Shown here: piece by piece, positions 44,924 to 55,350 of the stretch
Numbering within the stretch: position 1 is the stretch's first letter
Layout of the letters: each line of letters starts with the position of its first letter
Assembly (NCBI RefSeq): GCF_003226855.1
Contig: NZ_CP029820.1
Location: 186,001 to 250,000 of the forward strand
Reading direction: 5' to 3'
Source of the DNA: Blattabacterium sp. (Cryptocercus kyebangensis)
GTDB taxonomy: Bacteria > Bacteroidota > Bacteroidia > Flavobacteriales > Blattabacteriaceae
DNA: 64,000 nt
Translations under genes and position numbers: made by a program
Notes under the pieces: model-generated
What the model was told of the DNA's origin: nothing
Seen by the model: only the letters and a program-made list of their open reading frames with translations
Database searches by the model: none

Positions 44924-45649
44924 ATGAAAGCTAATACTAAAGATTTATTAAAAGCAGGAGTCCATTTTGGTCATATTGCTCGTAAATGGAATCCAAAAAT
45001 GCGTCCTTTTATTTTTATGAAAAAAGGAGGATTTCATATTATAGATTTATCAAAAACGGTAATTAAATTAGATAAGGCATGCCAAGAATTAAAAAAAATT
45101 GTAACATTTGGAAAAAAAATTTTGTTAGTAGGAACGAAAGCTCAGGCTAAAGAAAAAGTTTTTTTTTATGCAAAAAGTGTAAATATGCCTTGTGTAACAG
45201 AAAGATGGTTAGGTGGATTATTAACAAATTTTACTACTATTCGAAAGTCTGTAAAGAAAATGAATAGTATAGAAAAAATGAAAAAAAATGGAACTTTTGA
45301 GACTTTATCTAAAAAAGAAAGATTATTGATAAATAGATTATATGTTAAATTGTATAAAAATTTAGGAAGTATTTCTTTTATGAATCATCTTCCAGGAGGT
45401 GTTTTTTTGGTAGATCCATTCAAAGAAAAAATAGCTCTATCAGAATCTATAAAGTTAAAGATTCCTATATTCGCTATGGTGGATACTAATACAGATCCAA
45501 ATGGAATAGATTATCCTATTCCTTCCAATGATGATTCTTCTAAATCTATTGATATTATTTTACAATTTGTGACAAAAGCAATTCAACAAGGTCTTTTATT
45601 GAAAAAAAATGAACGTGAAGAAAAAGAATCTATAAATGAAAAATTATGA
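44924..45649 (+). CDS. rpsB: 30S ribosomal protein S2
   Basis: Late-binding 30S protein needed for S1 attachment and mRNA docking. The sequence LLKAGVHFGHIARKWNPKMRPFI is the family opening; then ILLVGTKAQAKE, RWLGGLLTNFTTI, PGGVFLVDPFKEKIALSES and PIFAMVDTNTDPNGIDYPIPSNDDS. 241 residues. It overlaps tsf by 4 bases (ATGA). The rpsB-tsf pair is universal; here it follows rplM-rpsI, an order common in Bacteroidetes. Confidence 0.98.
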   Translation: MKANTKDLLKAGVHFGHIARKWNPKMRPFIFMKKGGFHIIDLSKTVIKLDKACQELKKIVTFGKKILLVGTKAQAKEKVFFYAKSVNMPCVTERWLGGLLTNFTTIRKSVKKMNSIEKMKKNGTFETLSKKERLLINRLYVKLYKNLGSISFMNHLPGGVFLVDPFKEKIALSESIKLKIPIFAMVDTNTDPNGIDYPIPSNDDSSKSIDIILQFVTKAIQQGLLLKKNEREEKESINEKL

Positions 45650-46461
45650 AAATTTCAATTTTTCAAATTTATAAATTAAGAAAAATTACTGGTATTGGAA
45701 TAATGGATTGCAAGATAGCTTTAACAAAAACCAATGGAAATTTTGAAAAGGCTATCGATTTTTTAAGAAAAAAAGGAGAAAAAATTGCTATAAATCGTTC
45801 TTCTTTGGAAGTTAAAGAAGGGGCAATTTTATCTTCTGTAAATATTGATCAAACATCTGGAACGATTATTGGTTTAAGTTGTGAAACTGATTTTCTTTCC
45901 AGAAGTTCAGATTTTTTGAATTTTTTATCAAAATTATCTGAAAAATCATTTTTATACAATACAAAAAAAGATTTTTTATCTAGTTCATATCATGGAAGAA
46001 GTATTCGAGAAATGATTATTGAAAAAATAAGTGTTTTTGATGAAAAATTAGAATTAAAAATATTTGAGAAAATAAATTCTCCATTTGTGGTAAATTATAC
46101 ACATAATAATAAAATAGCGTCTTTAGTTGGATTTTCTTTTGAAATTAAAAAATCAATTGCAAAAAATATTGCTATGCATATTACAGCTATGAATCCAATA
46201 GCTATAAATAAAAAAGAAATACCAGAAGATTTAATAAAAAAAGAATTAGAAATTATTAGATTTCAGATAGAAAAAGAAAAAAAAACAGATCAAATAAAGG
46301 AAAAAATGATTTTGGGAAGAATGAAAAAATTTATATTGGAGAATACTCTATTTAATCAAAAATATATAAAAGATAATAATATAACGGTTCAAGAATATAT
46401 GAATAGATCATTTTCGAAAAACGTAAAAATAAATTCTTATAAAAGAATAAGTATTTCCTAA
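45646..46461 (+). CDS. tsf: Elongation factor Ts
   Basis: Guanine-nucleotide exchange factor for EF-Tu. The N-terminal UBA-like domain reads LRKITGIGIMDCKIALTKTNGNFEKAIDFLRKKG, and the core contains LSCETDFLSRSSDFLNF, corresponding to the conserved TDFV region that contacts EF-Tu. NIAMHITAMNPIAI and ENTLFNQKYIKD follow. 271 residues. The EF-Tu gene is not in this window; in this phylum it usually lies elsewhere. The stop codon abuts the gpmI ATG directly. Confidence 0.96.
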   Translation: MKISIFQIYKLRKITGIGIMDCKIALTKTNGNFEKAIDFLRKKGEKIAINRSSLEVKEGAILSSVNIDQTSGTIIGLSCETDFLSRSSDFLNFLSKLSEKSFLYNTKKDFLSSSYHGRSIREMIIEKISVFDEKLELKIFEKINSPFVVNYTHNNKIASLVGFSFEIKKSIAKNIAMHITAMNPIAINKKEIPEDLIKKELEIIRFQIEKEKKTDQIKEKMILGRMKKFILENTLFNQKYIKDNNITVQEYMNRSFSKNVKINSYKRISIS

Positions 46462-48033
46462 ATGAAAAAATTGATATTGATAATCTTAGATGGATGGGGT
46501 TTATCTTCTTCTGAAAAATATTCTAGTTCTGCTATTCATATGGCTAAAACTCCATTTATAGATTCTTGTTATAAATATTTTCCTTTTAGTAAATTACAGG
46601 CATCTGGATTATCTGTAGGATTACCAGAAGGACAAATGGGAAATTCAGAGGTAGGTCATATAAATTTAGGATCTGGTCGAAAAGTAATTCAAAGTTTGGA
46701 AGAAATAAATAATTCTATTCAAAATAAAATATTTCAAAGAAAAGTAAATTCTATTTTTGATTATGTTTCTTATACTAAAAAAAAAATTCACTTTATTGGT
46801 TTATTATCAGATGGAGGAGTCCATTCACATATAAATCATCTTTTTTATTTGCTTAAAATGGTTCATAAAAAAAGGATAAAAAAGGTTTTTGTACATGCAT
46901 TTACAGATGGACGTGATAGTTCTCCTAAAAAAGGAATTTTTTATTTAAAAAATCTTTTCTCTTTTATGAGAAAAAATGTTGGAAAATTATCTTCTGTTAT
47001 TGGAAGATATTATTCCATGGATAGGGATAAAAGATGGGATAGGACTCAAATAGCATACGATGCAATCGTTCATTCAAAAGGATATTATTGTAAATACGAT
47101 AATATATTGAGATATATAGAAGATTCTTATAATAAAGGAATTACTGATGAATTTTTAAAACCTATAATAAGTATTGATAATTTTGGAAATCCTATTTCTA
47201 AAATAGAAAAAGATGACGTAGTTTTTTGTTTTAATTTTCGTTCGGATCGATCAAGACAATTAACAGAATTTTTAACAAATAATCTTGAAAAAGATACGAA
47301 TACCAATTCTTTTTCTGGAATAAAAAAATTAGATTTGTATTATATAACTATGACTTGTTATAATCCTGAATATAAAAATGTTTATGTTCTTTTTAAAAAA
47401 GAAAATTTATCAAATACTTTAGGAGAAATATTAGAAAAAGAAGGGAAAAAACAAATTCGTATAGCTGAAACAGAAAAATATCCACATGTTACTTTTTTTT
47501 TCTCAGGAGGACGTGAAATTCCTTTTGTTGGAGAAACTCGTATTCTGTGTAAATCACCTAAAGTGACTACTTATGATTTAAAACCTGAAATGAGTGCAAA
47601 AAAAATTGTAAATAGAATTATTCCTGAATTAAAAAAAAAAGAAGTTGATTTTATTTGTTTAAATTTTGCAAATCCGGATATGGTTGGTCATACTGGAAAA
47701 ATGAAAGAAACAATAAAAGCATGTGAATTTATTGATTATTGTACAAAAATTTGTTCCGAAGAAGCTTTAAAAAATTTATATACAGTTATGATAGTTGGAG
47801 ATCATGGGAATGCAGATTATATGATTAACCCTGATGGAAGTCCAAATACTTCTCATTCTAGTTCTTTTGTCCCTTTTATTCTGTTGGATCAAATTTTTAA
47901 GAATAATAAAAATATTCTTTTAAAAAAAGAAGCTGTTTTATCAGATGTTTCTCCTACTATTCTTCAATTAATGAATTTACCGAAACCTAATATTATGAAT
48001 GGAATATCTATAATAGAAAAGATAAGTAAGTAA
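46462..48033 (+). CDS. gpmI: Phosphoglycerate mutase, 2,3-BPG-independent
   Basis: Manganese-dependent glycolytic enzyme interconverting 3- and 2-phosphoglycerate. The opening LILIILDGWGLSS, the nucleophile Ser in QMGNSEVGHINLGSGR, then HAFTDGRDSSPK, VIGRYYSMDRDKRWDR, CFNFRSDRSRQ, EKYPHVTFFFSGG, LNFANPDMVGHTG and MIVGDHGNADYM with metal ligands. 523 residues, full length. It starts on the base after the tsf stop, so it is embedded in the ribosomal array and is probably co-transcribed; that position is unusual for a glycolytic gene. Confidence 0.97.
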   Translation: MKKLILIILDGWGLSSSEKYSSSAIHMAKTPFIDSCYKYFPFSKLQASGLSVGLPEGQMGNSEVGHINLGSGRKVIQSLEEINNSIQNKIFQRKVNSIFDYVSYTKKKIHFIGLLSDGGVHSHINHLFYLLKMVHKKRIKKVFVHAFTDGRDSSPKKGIFYLKNLFSFMRKNVGKLSSVIGRYYSMDRDKRWDRTQIAYDAIVHSKGYYCKYDNILRYIEDSYNKGITDEFLKPIISIDNFGNPISKIEKDDVVFCFNFRSDRSRQLTEFLTNNLEKDTNTNSFSGIKKLDLYYITMTCYNPEYKNVYVLFKKENLSNTLGEILEKEGKKQIRIAETEKYPHVTFFFSGGREIPFVGETRILCKSPKVTTYDLKPEMSAKKIVNRIIPELKKKEVDFICLNFANPDMVGHTGKMKETIKACEFIDYCTKICSEEALKNLYTVMIVGDHGNADYMINPDGSPNTSHSSSFVPFILLDQIFKNNKNILLKKEAVLSDVSPTILQLMNLPKPNIMNGISIIEKISK

Positions 48034-48040
48034 ATGTATT

Positions 48041-48847
48041 ATGGTTAAAACAATTGAAGAAATCATTCTTATAAAAAAGAGTGCTTTTCTAGCATCAAAA
48101 ACATTAGGAATGTTAACAAAAGAAGTAAAACCTGGTGTAAATACTCTTTATTTAGATAAACTTGCTGAAAATTTTATTCGTGATCATGGAGGAATACCTG
48201 CTTTTTTAGGATTATATGATTTTCCAAATACTTTGTGTGTTTCTCCTAATTATCAAGTTGTACATGGAATCCCTAATCAAAATCCTTTATATGAAGGAGA
48301 TATTTTGTCTATAGATTGTGGTGTTTATATGAATGGATTTTATGGAGAACATGCGTATACTTTTGAAGTTGGAAAAGTTTCAAGTAAAATAAAAAAATTT
48401 CTTAATTCTTCAAAAGAATCTCTTTATATTGGATTGTCTAAATGTAAAAAAGGAAATTATGTTGGAGATATAGGATATTCTATACAATCTTGTATTGAAA
48501 AACATGGGTACAGTGTAGTAAAAGATCTTGTAGGTCATGGATTAGGAAAAAAAATGCACGAAAATCCTCAAGTACCTAATTTTGGTAAAAAAGGAAAAGG
48601 AATAAAATTAAGGGAAGGATTGGTTCTTTCTATAGAACCAATGGTTAATAAAGGAACCCCTGAAATCTTTTTTCATAAAGATGGTTGGACTATTACTACT
48701 TTAGATAGAGATCTTTCTGCTCATTTTGAACATAATGTAGCTATTGTTGATGGATATCCTTGTTTACTTTCTACTTTCCGTTATATTTATGATGAACTTA
48801 ATGTTCATTCTTTGGAAGAAGAACCCTTTCAAAATGAGAAAATTTAA
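48041..48847 (+). CDS. map: Methionine aminopeptidase, type I
   Basis: Removes the initiator Met. The protein has PNTLCVSPNYQVVHGIPNQNPL, the metal-ligand segment SIDCGVYMNGFYGEHAYTF, VGHGLGKKMHENPQVPNFG with His ligands, SIEPMVNKG and AHFEHNVAIV. 268 residues. By alignment with E. coli (Asp97, Asp108, His171, Glu204, Glu235), the second Asp is replaced by Glu here: D92 and E103, codon GAA at 48347-48349. All other ligands are present. A Glu can still bind metal, so activity is not excluded. It follows gpmI by 7 bases and precedes rpsL by 94. Confidence 0.95.
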   Translation: MVKTIEEIILIKKSAFLASKTLGMLTKEVKPGVNTLYLDKLAENFIRDHGGIPAFLGLYDFPNTLCVSPNYQVVHGIPNQNPLYEGDILSIDCGVYMNGFYGEHAYTFEVGKVSSKIKKFLNSSKESLYIGLSKCKKGNYVGDIGYSIQSCIEKHGYSVVKDLVGHGLGKKMHENPQVPNFGKKGKGIKLREGLVLSIEPMVNKGTPEIFFHKDGWTITTLDRDLSAHFEHNVAIVDGYPCLLSTFRYIYDELNVHSLEEEPFQNEKI

Positions 48848-48941
48848 ATTGATAATTTTTAATTTTATTTTTGAATTTTAGTTGTAATTTGTTATTAAAT
48901 AATATAATTTGTTTTCTTTGTATTCTAATCCTAAATAAAAT

Positions 48942-49322
48942 ATGCCTACTATACAACAATTAATTAGAAAGGGAAGATCATCTATTTCTAAAAAAAGAAA
49001 ATCTGTTGCATTAGAATTTTGTCCTCAACGAAGAGGTGTTTGTACACGTGTTTATACTACTACTCCAAAAAAACCTAATTCTGCTATGCGAAAAGTAGCT
49101 CGTGTTCGTTTTAAAAATGGTAAAGAAGTTATTTGTTATATAACTGGAGAAGGTCATAATCTTCAAGAACATTCTATAGTGTTAGTAAAAGGAGGTAGAG
49201 TAAAGGATTTACCAGGAGTAAAATATAAAATAGTACGAGGTGCTCGTGATACAGCCGGTGTAAATGGAAGAAAAAAAAGTAGAAGTAAATATGGAGCTAA
49301 AATTTCTAAAAAAGAAAAGTAA
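48942..49322 (+). CDS. rpsL: 30S ribosomal protein S12
   Basis: Decoding-centre protein. Recognised by [43 protein letters not shown] with the streptomycin-determining Lys, [26 protein letters not shown], and [14 protein letters not shown]. The 126-residue length matches the family. It begins the str cluster (rpsL-rpsG-fusA). The 94-base spacer before it is large for this array and may hold a promoter; boxes near TAnnTTTG occur but none is exact. Confidence 0.99.
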   Translation: MPTIQQLIRKGRSSISKKRKSVALEFCPQRRGVCTRVYTTTPKKPNSAMRKVARVRFKNGKEVICYITGEGHNLQEHSIVLVKGGRVKDLPGVKYKIVRGARDTAGVNGRKKSRSKYGAKISKKEK

Positions 49323-49334
49323 TTTCTATCTAAA

Positions 49335-49811
49335 ATGAGAAAAATAAAGAAAAAAAGAAAAATATATTTTCCTGATCCAAGATTTAATGATCCTCTAGTT
49401 TCTCGTTTTATTAATCATTTAATGAAAAATGGTAAAAAAAATTTAGCATATAAAATATTTTATGATGCGATGAAAAAAATAGAAGATATTAAAGAAAAAG
49501 AAGAAAAATCTGCATTAGAAATATGGAAAAATGGATTAAAAAATGTAATGCCTCATGTAGAGGTAAAAAGTCGTCGTATGGGGGGATCTAATATTCAAGT
49601 TCCTATTCCTATTTCCTCCAATAGTAAAATAACAAAAGCAATGAAATTACTTATATCTTGTGCTTCTATTAGAAGTGAAAAAAGTATGTCAAGTAAGTTA
49701 GCTTTTGAGATACTAGATGCACATAAAGAACAAGGAGAAGCAGTAAAAAGAAAAGAAAATATTCATAAAATGGCTGAAGCAAATAAAGCTTTTTCTCATT
49801 TTAGATTTTAG
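49335..49811 (+). CDS. rpsG: 30S ribosomal protein S7
   Basis: Nucleates the 30S head by binding the 3' domain of 16S rRNA. Contains DPRFNDPLVSRFINHLMKNGKKNLAYKIFYDAM, NVMPHVEVKSRRMGGSNIQVPIPI, and AVKRKENIHKMAEANKAFSHFRF. 158 residues. It lies 12 bases after rpsL and 9 before fusA, in the normal str order. Confidence 0.99.
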   Translation: MRKIKKKRKIYFPDPRFNDPLVSRFINHLMKNGKKNLAYKIFYDAMKKIEDIKEKEEKSALEIWKNGLKNVMPHVEVKSRRMGGSNIQVPIPISSNSKITKAMKLLISCASIRSEKSMSSKLAFEILDAHKEQGEAVKRKENIHKMAEANKAFSHFRF

Positions 49812-49820
49812 AAAATAAAA

Positions 49821-51944
49821 ATGGAAAGAGACTTAAAATATACAAGAAATATAGGAATTGCGGCACATATTGATGCAGGTAAAACTACAACTACAGAAAG
49901 AATTTTATTTTATACTGGAATAAATCATAAAATAGGAGAGGTCCATGATGGAGCTGCAACAATGGATTGGATGTTACAAGAACAAGAACGTGGAATTACT
50001 ATTACTTCTGCAGCTACATTTTGTGAATGGATATACAGAAATAAAAAATATCAAATCAATATTATTGACACTCCTGGTCATGTTGATTTCACTGTAGAAG
50101 TAGAAAGATCATTGAGAATATTAGATGGAATGGTTGTTTTATTTAGTGCAGTGGATGGGGTAGAACCTCAATCAGAAACAGTATGGAGACAGGCAGATAA
50201 ATACAATATTCCTAGAATAGCATTTGTAAATAAAATGGATCGTCAAGGAGCAGATTTTTTTAATGTTTGTTTACAAATGAAAAAAATGCTGGGGGCTAAT
50301 TCTATTCCATTACAAATTCCTATTGGATATGGAGATAATTTTGTAGGAGTTGTAGATTTAATATCTAATAAAGCTATTGTATGGGATGAAAATAATTATG
50401 GAGTTACATATCAGGAAGTTCCTATTCCATTTGAAATGAAAAATATAGTAAAAGAATATCAAAATAAGATTATTGAATCTTTATCGGAGTATGATGATGT
50501 TATTATGGAAAAGTTCTTGTATAATGGTTCTCCTATTTCTGAAGAAGAAATCATAAATTCTTTGCAAAAGAATACAATAAATATGAGAATAATTCCTGTA
50601 TTTTGCGGTTCTTCTTTTAAGAATAAAGGAGTACAAGCCATGCTAGATGGAGTATGTCGTTATCTTCCTTCTCCTCTTGATGTTAAAGATATTGTAGGAA
50701 TTAATCCTATCAATAAAAAAATAGAAACGAGAAAGGCTAGTGAAAAAGAACCTTTTTCTGCCTTAGCATTTAAAATATCCAGTGATCCTTTTGTAGGACG
50801 TTTGGCTTTTTTTAGAGTATATTCTGGAAAAGTTCATTCTGGATCATATAGTTTGAATACAAGATCTGGAAATAAAGAGCGTATTTCTAGAATATATCAA
50901 ATGCATGCCAATAAACAAAATCCTATTTGTAAGATAGGAGCAGGAGATATTGCTGCTATAGTGGGATTTAAAAATATTAAAACAGGAGATACTTTATGTG
51001 ATGAAAAATTTCCAATTCTTTTAGAGAATATATCTTTTCCAGATCCAGTTATTGGTATTGCTATTGAACCTAAATTTAAATCAGATATAGATAAAATGAG
51101 TTTAGCTTTATCTAAATTAATGGAAGAAGATCCTACTTTTCAAGTTCGTACAGATAATTATACTGGACAAACTATTATTTCCGGAATGGGAGAATTACAT
51201 TTAGAAATTATTGTAGACCGTATGAAAAGAGAATTTAAAGTAGAAGTAAATCAAGGAAAACCGCAAGTAGAATATAAAGAAGCTTTAAAAGATTTAGTAG
51301 AACATAGAGAAATTTATAAAAAACAAACAGGGGGTAGAGGTAAATATGCAGATATATTATTTCGAATAGAACCAGGAAATATAGGTACATCTGGATTAGA
51401 ATTTATTAATAAAATAAAAGGTGGAAATATCCCTAAAGAATATATTCCTTCTATAGAGAAAGGATGTAAAGAAATGATGAAAAGTGGTCCTTTATCAGGA
51501 TATGAAATAGATAGTGCAAAAGTTACAGTATTAGATGGATCTTATCATTCTGTAGATTCTGATCAGTTATCTTTTGAGATAGCAGGAAAACTTGGTTTTA
51601 GAGAAGCCACAAAAAAATCTAATCCTGTTTTATTAGAACCAATTATGAAGTTGGAAGTAGTAATTCCAGAAGAAAATATGGGAGATATTATAGGAGATTT
51701 AAATAGAAGAAGAGGTATTGTTAGAAATATGGATAATCGAAAAAATATAAAAGTAATTCAAGCTTTAGTCCCTTTATCTGAAATGTTTGGATATGTTACT
51801 ATATTACGGACACTTTCTTCTGGAAGGGGTAGTTCCGTTATGGAATTTTCTCATTATGATATAGTTCCAAAAACTATTATGGATAATATTATTATGGGAA
51901 ATTATTATGTAGCTAATAAAAAAAAAAAAATAAAAAATAAATAA
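49821..51944 (+). CDS. fusA: Elongation factor G
   Basis: Translocation GTPase, 707 residues. The G domain has [18 protein letters not shown] (G1), [11 protein letters not shown] (G2), DTPGHVDFT (G3) and [10 protein letters not shown] (G4), followed by domain [20 protein letters not shown], and the domain IV tip [14 protein letters not shown] with [15 protein letters not shown]. The end is a lysine-rich tail produced by a run of 13 A (51918-51930); slippage there would change only the last residues. As usual in Bacteroidetes, rpsJ follows directly and no tuf gene lies between. Confidence 0.99.
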   Translation: MERDLKYTRNIGIAAHIDAGKTTTTERILFYTGINHKIGEVHDGAATMDWMLQEQERGITITSAATFCEWIYRNKKYQINIIDTPGHVDFTVEVERSLRILDGMVVLFSAVDGVEPQSETVWRQADKYNIPRIAFVNKMDRQGADFFNVCLQMKKMLGANSIPLQIPIGYGDNFVGVVDLISNKAIVWDENNYGVTYQEVPIPFEMKNIVKEYQNKIIESLSEYDDVIMEKFLYNGSPISEEEIINSLQKNTINMRIIPVFCGSSFKNKGVQAMLDGVCRYLPSPLDVKDIVGINPINKKIETRKASEKEPFSALAFKISSDPFVGRLAFFRVYSGKVHSGSYSLNTRSGNKERISRIYQMHANKQNPICKIGAGDIAAIVGFKNIKTGDTLCDEKFPILLENISFPDPVIGIAIEPKFKSDIDKMSLALSKLMEEDPTFQVRTDNYTGQTIISGMGELHLEIIVDRMKREFKVEVNQGKPQVEYKEALKDLVEHREIYKKQTGGRGKYADILFRIEPGNIGTSGLEFINKIKGGNIPKEYIPSIEKGCKEMMKSGPLSGYEIDSAKVTVLDGSYHSVDSDQLSFEIAGKLGFREATKKSNPVLLEPIMKLEVVIPEENMGDIIGDLNRRRGIVRNMDNRKNIKVIQALVPLSEMFGYVTILRTLSSGRGSSVMEFSHYDIVPKTIMDNIIMGNYYVANKKKKIKNK

Positions 51945-51954
51945 TATTGACGCC

Positions 51955-52260
51955 ATGGGTCATAATATAAAAATTAAATTAAAATCCTACGATTATAATT
52001 TATTAGATAAATCTGCTGAAAGAATTGTAAGCTCTGTTATACCAACAGGAGTGATCTTGAATGGTCCAGTCCCATTACCTACTGAAAAAAAAGTATTTAC
52101 AGTTTTACGTTCTCCTCATGTAAATAAAAAGTCTAGAGAGCAGTTTCTTCTTCCAACCCACAAAAGACTTTTACAAATTCATAATGCTTCATCAAAAACA
52201 GTAGATGCTTTGATGAAATTAGAATTACCAAGTGGAGTTGAAGCAGAAATTAAAGTATAA
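51955..52260 (+). CDS. rpsJ: 30S ribosomal protein S10 (NusE)
   Basis: 30S head protein and, with NusB (14825-15763), part of the antitermination complex. The sequence [47 protein letters not shown] and [33 protein letters not shown] is a full S10 of 101 residues. It opens the S10 cluster, 10 bases after fusA. Confidence 0.99.
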   Translation: MGHNIKIKLKSYDYNLLDKSAERIVSSVIPTGVILNGPVPLPTEKKVFTVLRSPHVNKKSREQFLLPTHKRLLQIHNASSKTVDALMKLELPSGVEAEIKV

Positions 52261-52271
52261 TAAAAAATAAA

Positions 52272-52913
52272 ATGAATGGTTTAATAGGAATTAATCTTGG
52301 TATGACCAGTTTTTTTTCTAAAGGGGGAAAAAACATACCATGTACTATTATAAAAATTGGTCCATGTTATATAGTACAGATAAAAACTATAAAAAAAGAT
52401 GGTTATTCTTCTATTCAATTAGGAATAGAAGAAAAAAAGAAAAAACATACGACTAATCCTTTACAAGGACATTTTAAAAAAGCGGGGATCTCTCCAAAAA
52501 AAAAACTTATGGAAGTTAGAGAAATTTTTGTTGAAAATAGAGAATCTTTTAAATTAGGCAGTAAAATAAATCCAGATTTCCTTATAGAAGGAGAATTAGT
52601 TGACGTACAAGGAATCTCTAGGGGAAAGGGATTTCAAGGAGTAGTAAAAAGACATGGATTCTCAGGAGTGGGAGAAAGGACCCATGGTCAACATAATCGT
52701 TTAAGATCACCTGGATCTGTTGGAGCTGGATCTGATCCATCACGTATTTTTAAAGGGAAAAAAATGGCTGGTAGAATGGGATGTCAAAATGTAACTATTC
52801 AGAATTTGAAAATATTAAAAATAGATATATCTCAAAATATTTTAGTATTGAAGGGAGCTGTTCCAGGAAATAAAAATTCATACTTAATGATTAAGAAAAA
52901 AAAATGGAATTAA
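52272..52913 (+). CDS. rplC: 50S ribosomal protein L3
   Basis: Early 50S assembly protein close to the peptidyl transferase centre. Contains [12 protein letters not shown], the central [48 protein letters not shown] split across its extended loop, and [17 protein letters not shown]. 213 residues. Its last codons overlap the rplD start by 10 bases. Full length, normal S10-cluster position. Confidence 0.98.
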   Translation: MNGLIGINLGMTSFFSKGGKNIPCTIIKIGPCYIVQIKTIKKDGYSSIQLGIEEKKKKHTTNPLQGHFKKAGISPKKKLMEVREIFVENRESFKLGSKINPDFLIEGELVDVQGISRGKGFQGVVKRHGFSGVGERTHGQHNRLRSPGSVGAGSDPSRIFKGKKMAGRMGCQNVTIQNLKILKIDISQNILVLKGAVPGNKNSYLMIKKKKWN

Positions 52914-53533
52914 AAATTTTGGATATTAAAGGAAATTATACAACTAGAAAAATTGAATTTAATGAGAATTTTTTTGGTAAAAAATCTTATGATCATTCTA
53001 TTTATTTAGAAATGAAGAGGTATTTATCTGCACAACGTCAAGGAACACATAAATCTAAAGAAAGAGGAGATTTATCTGGAAGTACTAGAAAATTGCATAG
53101 ACAAAAAGGGACTGGAGGATCTAGAAAAGGAGATATTAAAAATCCTATATTTAGAGGAGGTGGAAGAATTTTTGGTCCCCGTCCTAGACGTTATTTTGAA
53201 AAAATAAATAAATTAACTAAGAATTTAGTAAAAAAAACAATTATAGGATATAAATTAAAAGAGAATAAAATAAAAATTATAGAAGATTTTCAATTTGAGG
53301 TTCCAAAAACTAAATTAATCTTAAAAATATTAAAATCCTTGGAATTAGAAAATAAAAAATCACTAATGATAATTGGAAAACCAAATAAAAATTTATATTT
53401 ATCATCTAGGAATTTAAAAAATTTTAAATTGTTAAATATAAATGAATTAGATAGTTATTCTCTATTAAATTCTTTATATGTTATTTTTTCTGAGAATTCA
53501 ATGGATAAGATTCATGAATTATTGAATAATTAG
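52904..53533 (+). CDS. rplD: 50S ribosomal protein L4
   Basis: Exit-tunnel protein whose extended loop is visible as [46 protein letters not shown] and [15 protein letters not shown]. In other bacteria L4 also represses the S10 operon; whether that holds here is unknown. 209 residues, usual length; start ATG overlaps rplC by 10 bases. Confidence 0.98.
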   Translation: MELKILDIKGNYTTRKIEFNENFFGKKSYDHSIYLEMKRYLSAQRQGTHKSKERGDLSGSTRKLHRQKGTGGSRKGDIKNPIFRGGGRIFGPRPRRYFEKINKLTKNLVKKTIIGYKLKENKIKIIEDFQFEVPKTKLILKILKSLELENKKSLMIIGKPNKNLYLSSRNLKNFKLLNINELDSYSLLNSLYVIFSENSMDKIHELLNN

Positions 53534-53539
53534 TTATAT

Positions 53540-53830
53540 ATGATTTTAATTAAACCTTTTATTACAGATAAATCTTCCATGAATGAAGAGAAATCTTGTT
53601 ATACTTTTTCTGTATGTATAAAAAGCAATAAAAATCAAATAAAAAAAGAAATAGATAAAGTATTTGGGGTTTCTACAAAAAAAATTCGAACAATGATTTA
53701 TCCTAGAAAAGATAAATCTAAATATACTAAAAAAGGATTTTTATATGGAAAAACAATTAGATTGAAAAAAGCTATTATTCAATTAAAAGAAAATCAAAAA
53801 ATTGATTTTCTTAATCAAAAAAATATCTAA
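53540..53830 (+). CDS. rplW: 50S ribosomal protein L23
   Basis: Protein at the exit-tunnel rim, docking site of trigger factor and SRP. The family pattern is ILIKPFITDKSSMNEEKSCYTFSV, NQIKKEIDKVFGVSTKKIRTMIYPRK and GKTIRLKKAIIQLKENQKIDF. 96 residues, normal. Its stop is immediately followed by the rplB ATG (no spacer). Confidence 0.97.
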   Translation: MILIKPFITDKSSMNEEKSCYTFSVCIKSNKNQIKKEIDKVFGVSTKKIRTMIYPRKDKSKYTKKGFLYGKTIRLKKAIIQLKENQKIDFLNQKNI

Positions 53831-54655
53831 ATGTCAGTAAAAAAATTAAAACCAACAACCCCTAGTCAACGTTTTAAAATTATCAATAATTTTGATGAAA
53901 TTACAAATTTTAATCCAGAAAAATCTTTAACAAAAGGAAAATGTAAAACTGGAGGTAGAAATAATTTTGGAAAAATGACTATGCGTTATTTTGGAGGTGG
54001 TCATAAAAAGAAATATAGAATTATTGATTTTAAAAGAAGAAAATTTGGAATATATGCTATTATAAAATCTATAGAATATGATCCAAATCGATCTTCTTTT
54101 ATTTCTCTTTTACATTATAAAGATGGAGAAAAACGCTATATCATAGCTATGGATGGATTTAAAATAGGACAAAAAGTTATATCTGGAAAAGAAATACCTT
54201 TTAATATAGGAAATTCTACTTTTTTAAGTGAAATTCCATTAGGAACAAATATTTCCTGTATAGAATTAACTCCTGGACAAGGAGCTAAAATAGCTAGAAG
54301 TGCAGGATCTTATGCTCAATTATTTGCAAAAGATGGAAAGTATGCCACTATTAAATTTCCTTCTGGAGAACTAAGAATAATTATGATTTCTTGTATGGCT
54401 ACTATTGGTATAGTTTCTAATATGGATCATCAATTAGAAATATATGGAAAAGCTGGTAAAAATCGTCATCTTGGAAGACGACCTAGAACTAGAGGTGTTG
54501 CTATGAATCCAGTAGATCATCCGATGGGAGGAGGAGAAGGAAAAGCTTCTGGAGGGATTCCTAGAAGTAGAAAAGGAATTCCTTCTAAAGGATTTAAAAC
54601 ACGTATTAAAAATAAATATTCAGATAAATATATTTTACAAAGAAGAAAAAAATAA
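53831..54655 (+). CDS. rplB: 50S ribosomal protein L2
   Basis: Highly conserved 50S protein needed for subunit joining and peptidyl transfer. Recognised by [57 protein letters not shown], and [20 protein letters not shown] with the conserved His region, ending with a basic tail. 274 residues, full length. Confidence 0.99.
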   Translation: MSVKKLKPTTPSQRFKIINNFDEITNFNPEKSLTKGKCKTGGRNNFGKMTMRYFGGGHKKKYRIIDFKRRKFGIYAIIKSIEYDPNRSSFISLLHYKDGEKRYIIAMDGFKIGQKVISGKEIPFNIGNSTFLSEIPLGTNISCIELTPGQGAKIARSAGSYAQLFAKDGKYATIKFPSGELRIIMISCMATIGIVSNMDHQLEIYGKAGKNRHLGRRPRTRGVAMNPVDHPMGGGEGKASGGIPRSRKGIPSKGFKTRIKNKYSDKYILQRRKK

Positions 54656-54667
54656 ATTTTTTATATT

Positions 54668-54952
54668 ATGGCAAGATCCTTAAAGAAAGGTCCATTTGTT
54701 TCTCAAAAATTGTATAAAAAAGTTTTGAATAATATTAAACTTGAAAAGAAATCTGTTATTAAAACATGGTCTAGACCATCTACAATACTTCCAGATTTTG
54801 TAGGGCAAACTTTTGCAGTTCATAATGGAAGACAATTTATTAATGTGTATATTACAGAGCATATGATTGGTCATAAGTTAGGTGAATTTTCTCCTACTCG
54901 TACTTTTAGAGGACATTCTGGATCTAAAAACAAATTGAAGGTAAAAAATTAG
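54668..54952 (+). CDS. rpsS: 30S ribosomal protein S19
   Basis: 30S head protein next to S13. Reads [72 protein letters not shown]. 94 residues, normal, in its usual place between L2 and L22. Confidence 0.99.
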   Translation: MARSLKKGPFVSQKLYKKVLNNIKLEKKSVIKTWSRPSTILPDFVGQTFAVHNGRQFINVYITEHMIGHKLGEFSPTRTFRGHSGSKNKLKVKN

Positions 54953-54969
54953 AATTTTCTTAAAATAAA

Positions 54970-55341
54970 ATGAATTTTAAAGAAAAAACTATTGTTTCAG
55001 GTTCTTTAAATAGAATTCGTCGTTCTCCAAGAAAAATGAGATTAGTAGTTGATATTATTCGAAATAAAGAGATTAAAAATGCTTTGAATATACTAAAATA
55101 TAGTAAGAAACATAATATTTCTATTTCATTAAGGAAATTACTTCTCTCTTTATTATCCAATTGTAAGAAAAAATATATAGAAGATGATTTTGATCAAAAA
55201 TTATTCTATATAAAAGAAATTAGAGTTAATCAAGGTAGGACTTTAAAAAGATTACGTCCTGTACCTCAAGGTAGAGGTCATAGAATTAGAAAAAGATCAA
55301 GTAATGTACTAATTACTCTAGTAGAGAGAAAATATATGTAA
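54970..55341 (+). CDS. rplV: 50S ribosomal protein L22
   Basis: Exit-tunnel protein with a long beta-hairpin. Seen in LNRIRRSPRKMRLVVDIIRNK, then ISLRKLLLSLLSNCKKKY, IKEIRVNQGRTLKRLRPVPQGRGHRIRKRSSNVLITL. 123 residues, within the range for this phylum. The hairpin tip (PVPQGRGHRIRKR) is intact. Confidence 0.97.
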   Translation: MNFKEKTIVSGSLNRIRRSPRKMRLVVDIIRNKEIKNALNILKYSKKHNISISLRKLLLSLLSNCKKKYIEDDFDQKLFYIKEIRVNQGRTLKRLRPVPQGRGHRIRKRSSNVLITLVERKYM

Positions 55342-55350
55342 ATTAATTAT

